This document shows positions 11,061-23,227 of a DNA stretch of 64,000 nucleotides, piece after piece (the stretch's first letter is position 1; the number at the start of each line of letters is the position of its first letter). The notes under the pieces are model-generated. The model was not told the origin of the DNA. It was given only the letters and a program-made list of their open reading frames with translations, and did not search any database. The position numbers and the translations under genes were made by a program. Origin of the DNA: Capsicum annuum. Taxonomy: Eukaryota; Streptophyta; Magnoliopsida; Solanales; Solanaceae. The stretch covers positions 15,500,004 to 15,564,003 of the forward strand of contig NC_061121.1 in assembly GCF_002878395.1 (NCBI RefSeq), read 5' to 3'.

Positions 11061-12005
11061 TTTTTTTTATCTTTACATGCATCAAAACATCTCTGACTCA
11101 CCGTGATTGAGTCAGCCTCTAAGAAGAACATCTCCGACTCACCGTGATTGAATCGGTCTCTGAGAAGAACATGGACCAAGACATAGTTTTTCACTTACGT
11201 TGATACCTCATTATTTTATTTTTTTCTTCTTCAAGTTTAAAGAACTATGACATTGCTTCAAGTACAAACCTGTATGTAATGATTCTGTAAAATAATCATC
11301 ATTAACAATAAATTTGAGGTCAAAATTGACCGTTTTATCCGTTAATTTTAACTTTCCTTTATTTCCTATTTTTTGCTTCATATCCATAGTTTTCAATGCT
11401 CCAATGCAAGAAACAATAAATCAATTTTTGATATTGATCATAAAATGCAGTAGATTGATCGATGCATAATAGAGGAGAAAAAAAAAAGATTTGAGAAAGT
11501 ATATTTAGAAAAGAAAAGTGATTTAAGAGTAACAACTATAAAGAACATTTAATTTCCTTAATTGTGTAAGGAGAGTGATTTTGGGCCAAGTGGCTAAAAA
11601 AGGAAATAAATTGGGTCGACTGGCTCCAATTGTCCGTATTCTCATAGTGTGGGCCATTTCTTTTTAAAATGGTCAGTTCATGTCCTTTTTCCTAAATATT
11701 ATAACTAAAGGCCCAAGAATATATATATATATATTCTGAATATAAAAAAGTTATAAAAGTAATTAAAAAGTAGATTATAAGTAATATTTTTTTACGTATA
11801 AAAAATTAAAATTATATATGTATTATGTCGGTTCGGTTTGATTTTATTTTTGTTAATACCAAACCAAACCAAAAATGATCGGGTTTTTTATTTTTAACAC
11901 CAAACCAATCATACCAAATCATAAGTTGATTTTTTTTCTCGATTTGGTTTGATTCATCGGTTCGATTTGACTTAACGGTTCAATTTGTACACCCCTAGAT
12001 GACAG

Positions 12006-12640
12006 GAGAAGATGAAGATGAAGATGTGAGGATTTGGGGTCAGGTTAAAAAAGTTAATGAGGATATAGTGCACCAAAAGTTATCAATAATTTGTATATTC
12101 AACTTTAATTAGTCTTGATTGAGACACAACTGATTGCTATGGTAGTATTTCTACAAAATTTACTTACAATTTTTGTTTATGGATTGTCTTTGGTGTTTTC
12201 ACTTAGGTCATTTATGCTCTATCTTACTATAAGATATAGCTTATTTGACTTTTGTTTGTTGATATCTTACCATAACATTTAAGATTATATTTAATTAACA
12301 CATTGAGTTAGAAAAATGCAACAAAGCCAAATATTAAAATATTCTTTAGATATATAAGTCCATGTTGGATAAAGCTATTAGTTGAAGACACTAAAATCAA
12401 TTACTTCGATATAAACCTTAAAGTGTTTCGTTGATGTGAATAGAAATGTATAAATTAGTATCAAGTTTACAAGAATATTTAGATTTAAATTAAAAGTTAT
12501 TACTTTTTTGTATTGTTATAATTTTTATTTTGTATATATCTACTATTTAAAATATATCATTAATAATTTAAATTTTATATTAAATAACTTGGGATAAACA
12601 TGCAATGCACGTTCCCATTGATTAGTACCCATAAATATAT
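12006..12640. other. AT-rich intergenic sequence
   Basis: Sequence outside the hAT element. No gene, element end or RNA motif was recognised on either strand. Confidence 0.4.
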
Positions 12641-12895
12641 AAAGTATTATATTTATAATAGAAATATACAAAGTATATTATATATAAAGTTTATATCATG
12701 TATATACCATATACATACATATATAAATATACAAAGTATTAAGAAACATACTAAGCATATTTATAATATAAATATACAAAGTATGTTATATATGAACTAT
12801 GAAGTTTATACCATGTATATATCATATACACACATATATAAGAATACAAAGTATAAAGAAACATACTAAGCATATTTATATATTTATGGTATATG
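12640..12895. repeat. AT-rich dimer, about 120-bp unit
   Basis: Two consecutive units share ATAAATATACAAAGTAT, TTTATA.CATGTATATA.CATA and AAAGAAACATACTAAGCATATTTATA. The open frame across them is periodic low-complexity sequence, not a gene. Confidence 0.7.
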
Positions 12896-13299
12896 ATATA
12901 ATATACCATAAATATGCAAAGCATGTTTTACATAGAAATAATTTATTCACACACAGTAAAATCTTTCGTGTATAAGAAAATTAAAGAAATAAATTAGTGG
13001 CACCCTAAAATTTAATAACAACTCATCATTTCCTATTTCTTAGGAACAGAAAATGAAGGAATAAATTAAATAAATTCCTAAAAAAAATAAATTTGTTTGA
13101 AAGATAATATTTGTAACCTAAAAAACTGGAAGCAGTGATCTGTTAATATAACATCCATATTTAAAATTTTCAAATATGAGAAACGGCTATTAATGTAAAT
13201 ATTATATATGTCATAATTGAAATTTATTAAATATGGTCATGTATGTGTAATTATTTTTATAATAGTGGCTAATTATGTTCTTTTCCATTAGTAGATAAA

Positions 13300-13465
13300 T
13301 TTTAGTTGGGTGATTTTGATAGTTTGTAAAAGTTAGGGCATAAAATCATATTTTAAAAAGTTTTTTCAAAAGTCAAAAAAAAAAATTCAAAAAAGACATG
13401 GCCAAACACAACTCCAACTCCAATTTCAACTCTAACTTCGAAAAATTTTAGTTTTCATGGCCAAA
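13300..13465. mobile_element. MITE-like repeat with GGCCAAACGG end
   Basis: The stretch has TTTTGATAGTTTGTAAAAGTTAGGGCATAAAATCATATTT, then ATGGCCAAACACAACTCCAACTCC, and ends CATGGCCAAACGGCTACT. The same about 160-bp segment recurs in the same orientation at 15460-15625. Confidence 0.55.
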
Positions 13466-13610
13466 CGGCTACTTAGATAATGCACTACAATAATGCACTG
13501 TCCGTGTTTCTACAATTTTAATATTGGTGGCATTGTATCTTTAGAAGTCGTTTGGTGTGAGGTATTAAAATATATAATTTCGAGATAAAATAATAGTTTC
13601 AGTATTTATT

Positions 13611-15992
13611 GGAAAAGGGTCATATTTACCTCTGAACTATTAAAAATGATTTAAAAATACCCTTCGTTATACTTTGAGTGTAAATATTACCCCTCCGTTA
13701 TACTCTCAATGCAAATATACTCCTCTCATTGTATTTTGGGTCAAATATGTCCCTTGTCCATTAATTATTACTTTTACCCAGCCAATATCCCAAATAACTC
13801 ACTTTCACAGAATATATGAAAGATCATTTTTATCATTACTGCTCCCCTTTATTTGCCTATCAAATGGTTCAAACAATACATTGAAAAAAGTTGAAAATTC
13901 ATTTACTCTGTGTGTTATATTGTTCTTAATTTTATTGTCTGAATTTAAATCTGAAATTTTTGAAGTTAAATTGATCTACTCTTGTTGGATCATTTGGAGA
14001 AGTGCTTGTGACAACAAAACATGAAGAGACTACACTAATAGCAGAGATTGACTATTCAGTAATTAAGCAGAGAAGAACATACCTTCCATTTTAAAAACAA
14101 AGGCGAGGAGATTTATACCAGTTAGTTGATGTTGAGAGATTGAACTCCACGGGGGCCAACTGAGGTGCATTCCATATTGTATGGGAATGAAATAATATAG
14201 AATTGATCAGTGATAAGAGAGTGATGCATTGAATGGCTGAAATGGCACGATTGCATATCTGTGCTTACAATGCTTCCTGCACAATTGTATAGCTCATTTC
14301 TCTTCTGAAGTCATTACTGGCTTCCAAATCACTACCCCTTAGATTTTGCTAGCACTGATGCACATTATGATGTGGGCGAAAATGCAACAAAGGCTTATTT
14401 TGTTTTTGATTTCTTTTCTAGTTTCTTTCTTTTGATTAAAAAAAAAAAAGTTGTGATTGGAAGTTGTTGCAAACAAATTAAGGTCCCGTTTGGCCATAAT
14501 TTTTTTTCCCTTTTTTTCACTTTTTTCACTTTTTTGAAAATTATGGTGTTTGGCCATGAAAATTTGAAGAAAAAAAAAATTGAAGTTGGATTCCAAAAAG
14601 TGAAAACAACTTTTTGTTGTTTTCACAATTTTCCACTCCCATTTTCAACTTTCATTATTATTAGATATAAACTCAATCTTTAAAGTTTTACATAAACACC
14701 TCTTATAACTACAACCAACAACCAAAAAAGAAAAATTATTTATTTTCCATGGTACAACATCATTTTTAATTGTTACAGATATTCTAATTTCTTTTCTTCT
14801 TTTAACCAAAATTTACTAACGTGAAGTAAAAAATAATAAATGACAATCTATGACGGAAATGTATCAACTTTGTTTTGAATGAACTATATTATAAAATATA
14901 TAAGGTCTAGTACATTATGTTATTTAAAAGTGAGAAATTTAATACTTTTTTTCTTGCCATTCTAATTTTTTGTATATGTCATATAATGACTATTATGATT
15001 TTAATAAATAATTAAAAAGTGGTCAATAAAATCGTATATCAAACATAACGTAACGCTCCATATTTACGATACAATAATATTCAAGGAAAATCAATATCAT
15101 CAATAAAGAAAAAGCAAAAAATTAGCAATAATCTATTCAGAAATAATTCATCCGTAAATTTTTTTAAAAAGACCAAATTCAATAAAATAATTAATTCAAG
15201 TGAAAGTAATTAAGAATTTTCATCAACAAATTTAAGAATATATAAAATATATTTATATCCATCAATCATATTTATCAAAATATAATTACTCTATTCAATC
15301 GATTATGGTTAGATGAACTTATTTAGGTCGTACTTGTAATATTTTTATTCAAATTTTAGAATAATAACAATCATAATAATTAGTTTGTTGTTAATTATTT
15401 TATCAATTGAAGACATATAAATTAGTTTCTCAACATTTGGTTGTATGTTAGTAAGAAAATTAGTAGTTGAGTGATTTTGATAATTTTTAAAAGTTGAGGG
15501 CATAAAATCATATTTAAAAAAAGATTTTTCAAAAGTTAAAAAAAGAATAAAAAAGATATGGCCAAACACAACTCCAACTCCAACTCCGGAAAAAAAGTAA
15601 TTTTCATGGCCAAACGGCTACTAAGTCTTGTTTTGGGTGAATACGATTGCTATTGAAGCAGTCGAAGTTGTTTTGAAGAAAAATAAACTCTGACACCACT
15701 TCATTGTTCATATTTGAAGCTTTATTCCAGTCGGGTTATGGGTTATTTTTTATGTTAGTTGGGTAAAAATGATTTTGGGGCCTTTGTAGTAATCCCAGCC
15801 ATCCATGTTTTTTTTTTTTAAGGTTGGAATCCAAATATTTAACAGACAAGGGGTATATTTGACCCAAAGTATAATGGGAGGGGTATATTTGCACCAAAAG
15901 TATAACGGGAGGAGTATATTAGCACCCAAAGTATAATGAAGGGTATATTTAAACAATTTTTAATAGTTCAGGGGTAAAAATGATCCTTTTCT
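13611..15992. mobile_element. Mutator-like element with long inverted ends
   Basis: Inverted arms of roughly 150-200 bp face each other: GGAAAAGGGTCATATTTACC at the left and, on the other strand, AGAAAAGGATCATTTTTACC at the right. Each arm is itself built of units of about 31 bp (GTATATTTGCACC.AAAGTATAACGGGAG). The right arm carries an extra T-rich insertion near 15783-15838. Flanks GTATTTATT (13602-13610) and GTAATTTTT (15993-16001) could be a decayed 9-bp TSD (7 of 9), which fits Mutator. There is no recognisable transposase. A second repeat family (14483-15625) is nested inside. Confidence 0.6.
14483..15625. mobile_element. Nested MITE-like element with CGTTTGGCCAT ends
   Basis: The left end reads CCCGTTTGGCCATAA. 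The right end reads, on the opposite strand, AGCCGTTTGGCCATGAAAA. Internal repeats of TGGCCA and CAACTCCAACTCC flank AT-rich filler (14650-15450) with no coding motif. The boundaries are approximate. Confidence 0.45.
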
Positions 15993-16161
15993 GTAATTTT
16001 TTTGATGTATTATTTGGTTGACAATATTCGGGATAACTTATTTTGAGACTAATAAATAGTATCGGGATAAGTTATCTCACGTATATGGTGAGATAACAAT
16101 TCCAACATAATTTATCCATGGGATAAACTATAAAATGACAAAATTATCCCTAAATTCTTTG

Positions 16162-16202
16162 ATTATCACATTAGTATATATATATATATATATATATATA
16201 TT
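16162..16202. repeat. (TA)n microsatellite
   Basis: An uninterrupted TA run next to a degenerate GGGATAA-type MITE arm (16020-16150). Confidence 0.9.
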
Positions 16203-16639
16203 ACTTTACTTTTTTTTATAAAATATAAGGTATTTGTATGACGAGATAGGTTAGATTTTAATGCGAATGAATATGGAACTTACCATATGAAGTTCAAATT
16301 TTTAGATGAGATGAAAAAATAAATTACAAAATTTTGTGTATAATATTTTGTTGTTTCTACACAAGGTTTTTCAGCGTTTTTATTTTACTTTTTCTACCAA
16401 TTTATTCAAATATTTTTATCTAAAAATCCCCCCAAAAAATAAATCTAACCACTACATGCTTCTTCATTATATATGTTTTGGAGAAAGTAAAAAATTCAAA
16501 CTTATAAATAAAGAGAAAAATCATATGAATCAAATAAATAATTTTTTATGTTGAGTAATGGAGAATCTAGCTAACTATTATTTTGAATTTTATTTTTAAG
16601 ACTATAGCTAATAACGTTTTTTCAAATGATTTTACTGGT

Positions 16640-16701
16640 ATATATATATATATATATTTATATATATACACCCCCCCCCCACACACACACACATACACAC
16701 A

Positions 16702-16747
<46 letters not shown>
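16640..16747. repeat. Compound microsatellite (TA)n(C)n(CA)n(TA)n
   Basis: A TA run, a short C homopolymer, CA repeats and a second long TA run. The ORF across it is an artefact. Confidence 0.95.
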
Positions 16748-16748
<1 letters not shown>

Positions 16749-16749
16749 C

Positions 16750-18265
16750 TTTACTATTATATATAAGAGAAAATGTGAGGTTTTAGTAGTTTTCGCATCA
16801 ATTTTTTTTATCATTTTATCCCTAATTTAAATTTTAATTATTCTATAAATTTTCATTCATTTTGATAAATTTGAACAATTAGATAAACTTATTAAATGCT
16901 ACAAAAGTGTTGAGTATTGAAAAAATGATAGTGACACCATAAAAACTACTATTTACACAATCAAGTTCAAAATTAATACAAGGATTTATTGTCTTTCTAT
17001 TTTGTAGAAATGTTTATTAATCGTACTTTAGATTTTCATTTTTCCTAACAAATTTATTATGGACAAGTTATTAAAGTATGTTGAAATTTCCTTTCTAACT
17101 TAATACATGATTAATTCTTAAATAAAAAATATTTTTATATTTAACTAAAAATATTTGAAAATTTAATTTTTTAAAAAATACAATTTGACTCTCCAAATAT
17201 TAATGATACTAAATAATGAAAAATAAGAGTAATTCTTTTTCATATTTTTTTGATGATGATTTTTTTTGATAAAAAATGAGATTATCAATATTTTATGAAA
17301 TTTAGAACAAAATAAGTAATTTAACATGAAATATTAGAGCTTCATACACATTTAAGAAATATCAACATAAATTTGTTAACATATATGTTTAGGAAAAAGA
17401 AATTAATAAAGTTAAAAAAAAACTAGTAACTTTTAATTTTCTTTTGTATGATTTAATATGAAGGAAAATAATTAACCTAAATACTGTGAAAGGTATTTTT
17501 GTAAACAAACTATCTATTCTTAAAAAGAATGTAATGCATATTATTTTTAATACCACAAATCAAACAACCACTAAAAAATAATATCAGGATAACTAATCCT
17601 AGTACAACTAATCTCAGTATAACTAATCTCAGCATAAGTTGTTTCCCAACCAAATGACCCCTTAAAGTAAATATATATTATACATAAAAATAATACACTA
17701 AATCTATTTTGATTACTTTTTATATCCATGATATAATTGTGTCATTTTTTTATTTTTTTTTAAAGTGACGGCATTCGCAACCTCTGGGCCCTTATGAAAA
17801 GGCTATGAACAGCCTCTTATGAAGATAATAGAGAATATTGAATTGAAGTGTCCACACATATATAACATATATAAATCCATATATAACACCTACTTTTTTT
17901 TTAGTTCGCTTAAAAAAAAAAAAAAACCTTCTTCCTTTTTTGGTAACTTAACCACGTAGCATATTTAAGATCATAAGATTGAAGGATATTTTGATACAGT
18001 TAACTTATCTTTAATTTAAGAACACAAAATTCAAAAAAAAATATTCTTAAATTTCATGTCAAATTAAACTATGTCATCATTTTTGAAACTGAGGAAATAC
18101 TTAACTTCATAAAAAAATTTGTAAACCTACTGATGAATAGCCTTTGTCTTTCCATCACCAGTGCAAATTAGAATCTAACATAAAAATTAGTTTAACAACT
18201 CAAACATTAACACTAAATTGCAAGAGTAGAATACCTTCAATTATCTTTAGAGCTCCCAAGCAAAA
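16750..18265. other. AT-rich repeat-derived sequence
   Basis: No gene was recognised. The stretch from 17580 to 17665 holds repeated GGATAACTAATC.TAGTA blocks ending CCAACCAAATGACCCCTTA, the right end of a GGGATAA-type MITE family also seen at 30690 and 47700. The left part of this element may begin at 13549, split by the Mutator-like insertion. Confidence 0.45.
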
Positions 18266-18519
18266 TACTCCCTCTATTTCGGAATAAGTGAATTGTTGGG
18301 GTATTTATTGGTATTTCAAAATAAGTGAATCATTAATTTTTTTTTGAAGTTTACTCTTATAATTTGACAACCAATTAACTTTTGAAAAAATATTACAAAG
18401 TCAGTTTTTTCTTTTTTTGGGGTAAAAATAGAAAGTTGTGTTAAATTTATATCTTTAATGCTTTTTTCTTAATTTGTGTGTCAAAATCCAACAATTCATT
18501 TATTATGAAACGGAGGGAG

Positions 18520-18522
<3 letters not shown>
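18266..18522. mobile_element. Stowaway-type MITE
   Basis: It begins TACTCCCTCTATTTCGGAAT and ends ATGAAACGGAGGGAGTA, the classical plant Stowaway (Tc1/mariner) inverted terminus with TA at the boundary. The subterminal regions AAGTGAATTGTT and AACAATTCATTT are also inverted. Its 257-bp size fits a MITE. Confidence 0.85.
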
Positions 18523-18560
<38 letters not shown>

Positions 18561-18567
18561 TATATAA

Positions 18568-18611
<44 letters not shown>

Positions 18612-18622
18612 GGAGTATATAA

Positions 18623-18663
<41 letters not shown>
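18519..18663. repeat. Triplicated (TA)n(GA)n compound microsatellite
   Basis: Three successive blocks of TA repeats followed by GA repeats are joined by GTATATAAATATA. The array starts at the TA end of the Stowaway MITE. ORFs on both strands here are artefacts. Confidence 0.95.
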
Positions 18664-18689
18664 ATGTAAAATAATAATTTAGCATAAAC

Positions 18690-19385
18690 TTATTGGGTTA
18701 TCGGTTTTTCCAATAACCTAGTTAAAAAAATTAAAATCGAATCAATAACCCAATAATTTTTTTTTATAAAATCATTAAAAAATCGTTAACCCTATAACGA
18801 TAAATCAATAATATTTTTATCGGTTTAATTTTTGTACGTCCCTAACTTAAATTGCAATTTCTTATTCCGTTAATTATACTAAGAAACATATTTGTGCATG
18901 TCAGTCTCCTCAAAATCCTAATCGAAACACTAATCGGAAACTACTATGAAACACTAACCGAAAAAAATAATTTTATATTTTTAACACACACCAAAAAATA
19001 TAAATTGTTAGATAATAGCTTACTAGATCAACGAAAATTCAACCATTCAATATTTTGGAGTAGAGGAAAACTGAAAAATATATTTTTTTTAGAGAGAAAC
19101 CAGATAATTAAGGATAGAAGAGGCTTATTTTTTAATATAGGATAAATATAAAGGAAGTGGATGGTATTTATCCACGTGGACAGCCACATCAGCATTTTTT
19201 TCACGTGTCCATGCGTGTATTAGACGCAGTGGACTTTCAGCAAAAAGAGGCCACACGACGTACTAAAAGAACAAGTTCGGGGGGGGGGGGGGGGGTACTT
19301 AGGACTAGTAAAAGTTCAGATGTAACATGAATAAAACTCGATAAGTTCAGGGGGCAATGTATACTTCCCTCTTCTCTAAACACTA
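18690..19385 (-). mobile_element. Inverted copy of the 23228-23925 repeat
   Basis: Read in reverse complement it matches 23228-23925 through most of its length. Shared blocks include GAGGGAAGT, a CCTGAACTT core, TTTTACTAGTCCTAAGTACCCC, ATCCACGTGGATAA, GATTAGTGTTTCAT, and a hAT-like TTAGGG.GTACAAAAAT.AA end. A run of about 18 G residues sits at 19279-19297. The 97-codon plus ORF at 18852-19145 lies wholly within the repeat and is not considered a gene. Confidence 0.7.
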
Positions 19386-19389
19386 GTAA

Positions 19390-20109
19390 TAGATTTTGAG
19401 GTTTGAAAATATTGTTTTAAAATGTGGATTTCTTTATATGGAATTAAATCATTAAGTGATACAAATGTTGAAAACTATAACCTTCAACTTTTTCGAAAAA
19501 GCTTTGAATTACAATGATGAACAAAAATGACACCCCATCCTTTGTGAATATTGAACGTACTGAATTTTATGATATGCTTTAAGACTCTTGTGGAAATTCA
19601 GTGATTATTATGTTTATCTGTTGAATGATGGAGTTAAGAGTCAAAAATATTTTATGATAATGATTTGGCATAATATTAATACAGATGACTTGCAAGTTTT
19701 GGTATAACGATACCAAAATAAAATGCCTATATGAATGACTTTATGGATAAATGTTATGATTAATGCTACAGATAAGTATTTAGTGCACCGAAAAGGTGTA
19801 TGTCCTCGTGACAATCGTCTGAAACCTATATTTTGCCGGCAGGAATGTTCGCTCCTTAATTGAACAACTTATGTTTTCCTTAATATGAGGATGGAATGGG
19901 GCCTTTAGACTGTTGGTATCTTAAACCTAATCTCAGTTCATGTGGCAAACATGGATTGAAGCTCCGCTGGTTGGAGATAGACTAGACTCAAATAAGTTGT
20001 GGGTTACTAAAGGTCAGTGCTATATAGTTCAAAATTAATGTTTCAAATGGTTGTCTTTATGTTTTGAATTACTTGCTTCATGCCTCTCTCTTTTTCCTAT
20101 GTAACTTAT
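19390..20109 (+). repeat. Older chromovirus-type LTR, left part
   Basis: The text GACTTGCAAGTTTTGGTATAACGATACC and the following block resemble, in opposite orientation, the interior of the solo LTR at 21060-21140. The fragment therefore looks like an older, diverged plus-strand LTR of a related family, split by that insertion. It continues at 22502. Confidence 0.5.
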
Positions 20110-22496
20110 TGTCACGATCCGAGCCGGGGCCCTAGCCGTGATCGGGTATCCCGAACCGTAAAGGCCCGAGCGCCCTTCTCCATCTGGTAATCATACACAC
20201 TTTCATGTAATATGAAAGAAAATACGAAAATATAAAACAATATGGAATCATGGTCAAAATCATAATTCAATTGAACAATCTATCATGGAAACCATAAACC
20301 TCTAAACAACGTTTAACATCAGTTTGCAAAATCTCTAACCCATATGAAATTGACATCTGTCTGAAATCTGGGACAAGGCCCCCAGTAGACCAAAACATAA
20401 TAATGATAAATGACTGAAGTAAACTAGGCCTTCTGAAATATAGAAGGCTCACCACGGAACTCTGCACTTCTGTCTGGAGAAAATCTACTGCTTATCGGGA
20501 ACCCTAGATTGAGCCTCAGAACCTGTAAGGGAGGGGGTCAATACATATGTACTGGTACGTAGAGCAATCCAAAATAATGTATTTATATATAACATAAGTG
20601 AGAGCAATTTATAAAAACACGTTACATAAGATATACGAAAACACATGGGCAAGCTTAAAAGACTCTGAAACAATTCTATGAAACCGAGACTTGCTCTTTG
20701 TTTTACTTCTGAGCTAGGTGGTACACCCTACAATTATACAATCCCACGGGCTATATGGAATCCCCCCTTAATTCGGCGGCCAAGTCCCCAGCCCAAGTTT
20801 GCCGCAAGGGTTGGAGTTTATGAATAGCTTGGTATACCCCCTTACAAGTATACTGTGGCATTAACCTTACATAACGTCCACATTATTTCCTTTTTAGGCT
20901 AGTACCCGTATCGACAAAACACGGTTTTTTCAGCGATGAGCCCTTACACTCAAACACCTTCTTCGGATAACCACCTAACTCTCTTTAAGTCCATTTTTAG
21001 TCTGTTCTAAACATGCATATTTCTGAAATCATATTCTGAAAATCTGAATGAAAAGCTGCATTCTGTTCTGTTCTGAATTACCATGGCATTATCTGTATTG
21101 GTATCATCATACCAAGACTTGCAAGTAATATTTTCGAGCTATTAAATATCATATCATAGTCTGTTCTTTCAAAACATAAAGTTTGGACCACCATATCATT
21201 CAAACAGTTCAAGAGAATCCATACTTCAAAACATATGTTAAACAATGCAAAGAATCTCTCTTTTTAATATTTCCACAAACATATGGTGGTCATGTAATTT
21301 TTGTGACAAACCATGCAATTCTTTCATTATATGTATTCAACATTTATCAACATGTAAAACCTCCCCTCTCTTCAATTCAACACCATAATCAAGTCATAAA
21401 CAATAATCAAGACATTTGTATCATACTTCTCAAAAATGCATTTGAAACAATCCATATCGTATGAAAACAATGAAAATCATAGCAAGAGAGGGATTCTATA
21501 TTTTCATGCTCTCAACTAAATCTTCAAACTCAATTTCATACATACATATATACAAGTACAAGTCAATTTGGGGAAAAGGCCTCAAGGCCAAACAATAATA
21601 TCATTAAATAATTCATAATGCAATATGGTAAACATAATTCCAAAACCTATTGCAAATTCATGATTTCTCAACATTGAAAACATCATTAAAAATATTTTCA
21701 CTATGCCCATGTAGTTTAGGAAAACCCCACGTACCTTAGATTATAAGATTTGAAAGATGGAAGCCGAATTTTGATAGATGAAACTCGAATCTTGGTCCAT
21801 TTCTTGGAATTCTTGATCCTAGGGAGGAGTTCTTGAACTTAGATTTCTTAGTATAGAGAGGGGAAACCTAATCTTGATTAAATTCTTAGAATAAAGATTG
21901 AATTCTTGATTTCTTAAAAAATGGAGGAGGGTTTCTTGAGATAAATTTGGAGAAGATGGGCAAATAATGCCCTTTTAGATGCTATAAATTGTCCGTTGGA
22001 CGTTTGGGGTTGAGGGGAAAGGACCAAAGTGTCCCTTGACCCTTAAGGAGCTGAAATAGCGTGGGAATTGCCATCGTGTCGTGACTCCCAGTTGGGTTAA
22101 GTAGCCCTCGCGTCGCGGGGCTATCGCGCCCCCTCACTGCTTCGCATGACATAACTTTTTACTCAGTTATCGAATTTTAGCAAAATTGGTATCGTTGGAA
22201 AGCTAATTCGAAGAGATTTCATTTGATATATAGTAGCCACCCAGTTTATAATATAAACCAAGTTATGGTTGATTGAAGTTGACCCAAGTTTGGGCGCTCA
22301 CTAAAACTTGTATGATAGGAAAACTTTCAACTTGTCTTTGAGTTAAGGGACCTCTATGATCTCAATTCATGCTCAACTAGATTTCCACATTATATAATGG
22401 ATTAAAACACTATATTCACACGGGATTTATGTCTTTTAGAACATCTACGCATAGAAATGACGATTTACGTTCTAGCCCGAAACGCAGGGTGTTACA
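20110..22496 (-). mobile_element. Solo LTR, 2.39 kb, with perfect 5-bp TSD
   Basis: On the minus strand it begins TGTAACACCCTGCGTTTCGG and ends GGCTCGGATCGTGACA, with TG...CA termini. CTTAT directly flanks both sides (20105-20109 and 22497-22501). No internal coding sequence, PBS or polypurine tract lies between, so it is read as a solo LTR left by LTR-LTR recombination. The ends resemble Tekay/Del chromovirus LTRs, from memory. The TSD is perfect, so the insertion is still well bounded. The short ORFs inside are not genes. Confidence 0.85.
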
Positions 22497-22501
22497 CTTA
22501 T

Positions 22502-23005
22502 GAATTTTATGACTTGCTTTATGAATTGTTTTGTCACTCTTTCCTGGGTTGCTAGTACTCGTCATGCTGATTATCCCCGGATGCTGCATCTTTTCATAAT
22601 GTAGGTTCAGAGGTATTTTCTCATCATTCTGTGCAGCACTAGGATCTTCTTGGGACAACAAGTAGCGATTGGTGAGCCCTCCATCTTTCGAACGACATTT
22701 AATTTCATTTCTTTAGACGTTGGATATTTTGTTTATGGTATTGCTGGGAATATGTTCAGGCTTAGAATTTTACTCGTAATGTTAGAGGCTTCATAGACTG
22801 ATGTAATAGGTGTCATGATGTCGTATTCCAAGATTTGGTGTTGCAACTATTATTTACTTTGAATTTCTTATCTTTGGGTCCAATTTTTCGCACTTTAGTA
22901 ATGACTATATATGCTAAGGGGTCTTCTCAAGCCTTTGTTGGCCTGAGTTGCCCGTTACGGTCAGGGCCTCAACTTGGATTATGATAACAAATCCGCGATT
23001 TAGCG
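22502..23005 (+). repeat. Older chromovirus-type LTR, right part
   Basis: This is the continuation of 19390-20109 after the solo-LTR insertion. Recognisable blocks are CAGCACTAGGATCTTCTTGG, TGTTAGAGGCTTCATAGAC and the terminal GTTACGGTCAGGGCCTCAAC. The end near 23005 (ATGATAACA) is a decayed LTR terminus. Confidence 0.5.
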
Positions 23006-23227
23006 CTACGACACTCTACACATTGACCACAAATACCTGCAATCACCATTTTTGGCCAATAAATTTGCACAAATTATTTTAACTGGTATTTAATTTTTGA
23101 CCCTGTTAGAATAATTTGTGCAATAATAGCCTTGCTATAAATATTTGAAGGTTTTGATTGAATTTATCAATTTAAACTTGTTAAAATTGGTATTAGAATG
23201 TTGGATATCAATTTTGGATGAATTTTA

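Larger units (their letters stand above)
9357..11997. mobile_element. Non-autonomous hAT-like transposon, 2.64 kb
   Basis: The ends are perfect 12-bp inverted repeats, TAGGGGTGTACA and TGTACACCCCTA, with further imperfect subterminal inversion (GGTTCGGTT.GGTTCGG against its complement). Flanking bases GATGACGG (9349-9356) and GATGACAG (11998-12005) give an 8-bp TSD with one mismatch, the length typical of hAT. No transposase was recognised inside. The interior holds a scaffold gap (10347-10446) and a block of about 110-130-bp tandem repeats. A related end, TAGGGGTGTACAAAAATCGAA, occurs at 23767. Confidence 0.75.

Noticed and set aside
18474..18685. ORFs on both strands with Ile/Tyr and Arg/Glu or Ser/Leu runs
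   Set aside because: They translate the TA/GA microsatellite.
18852..19145. 97-codon plus-strand ORF
   Set aside because: It lies inside a repeat that has an inverted second copy, where the frame is not kept.
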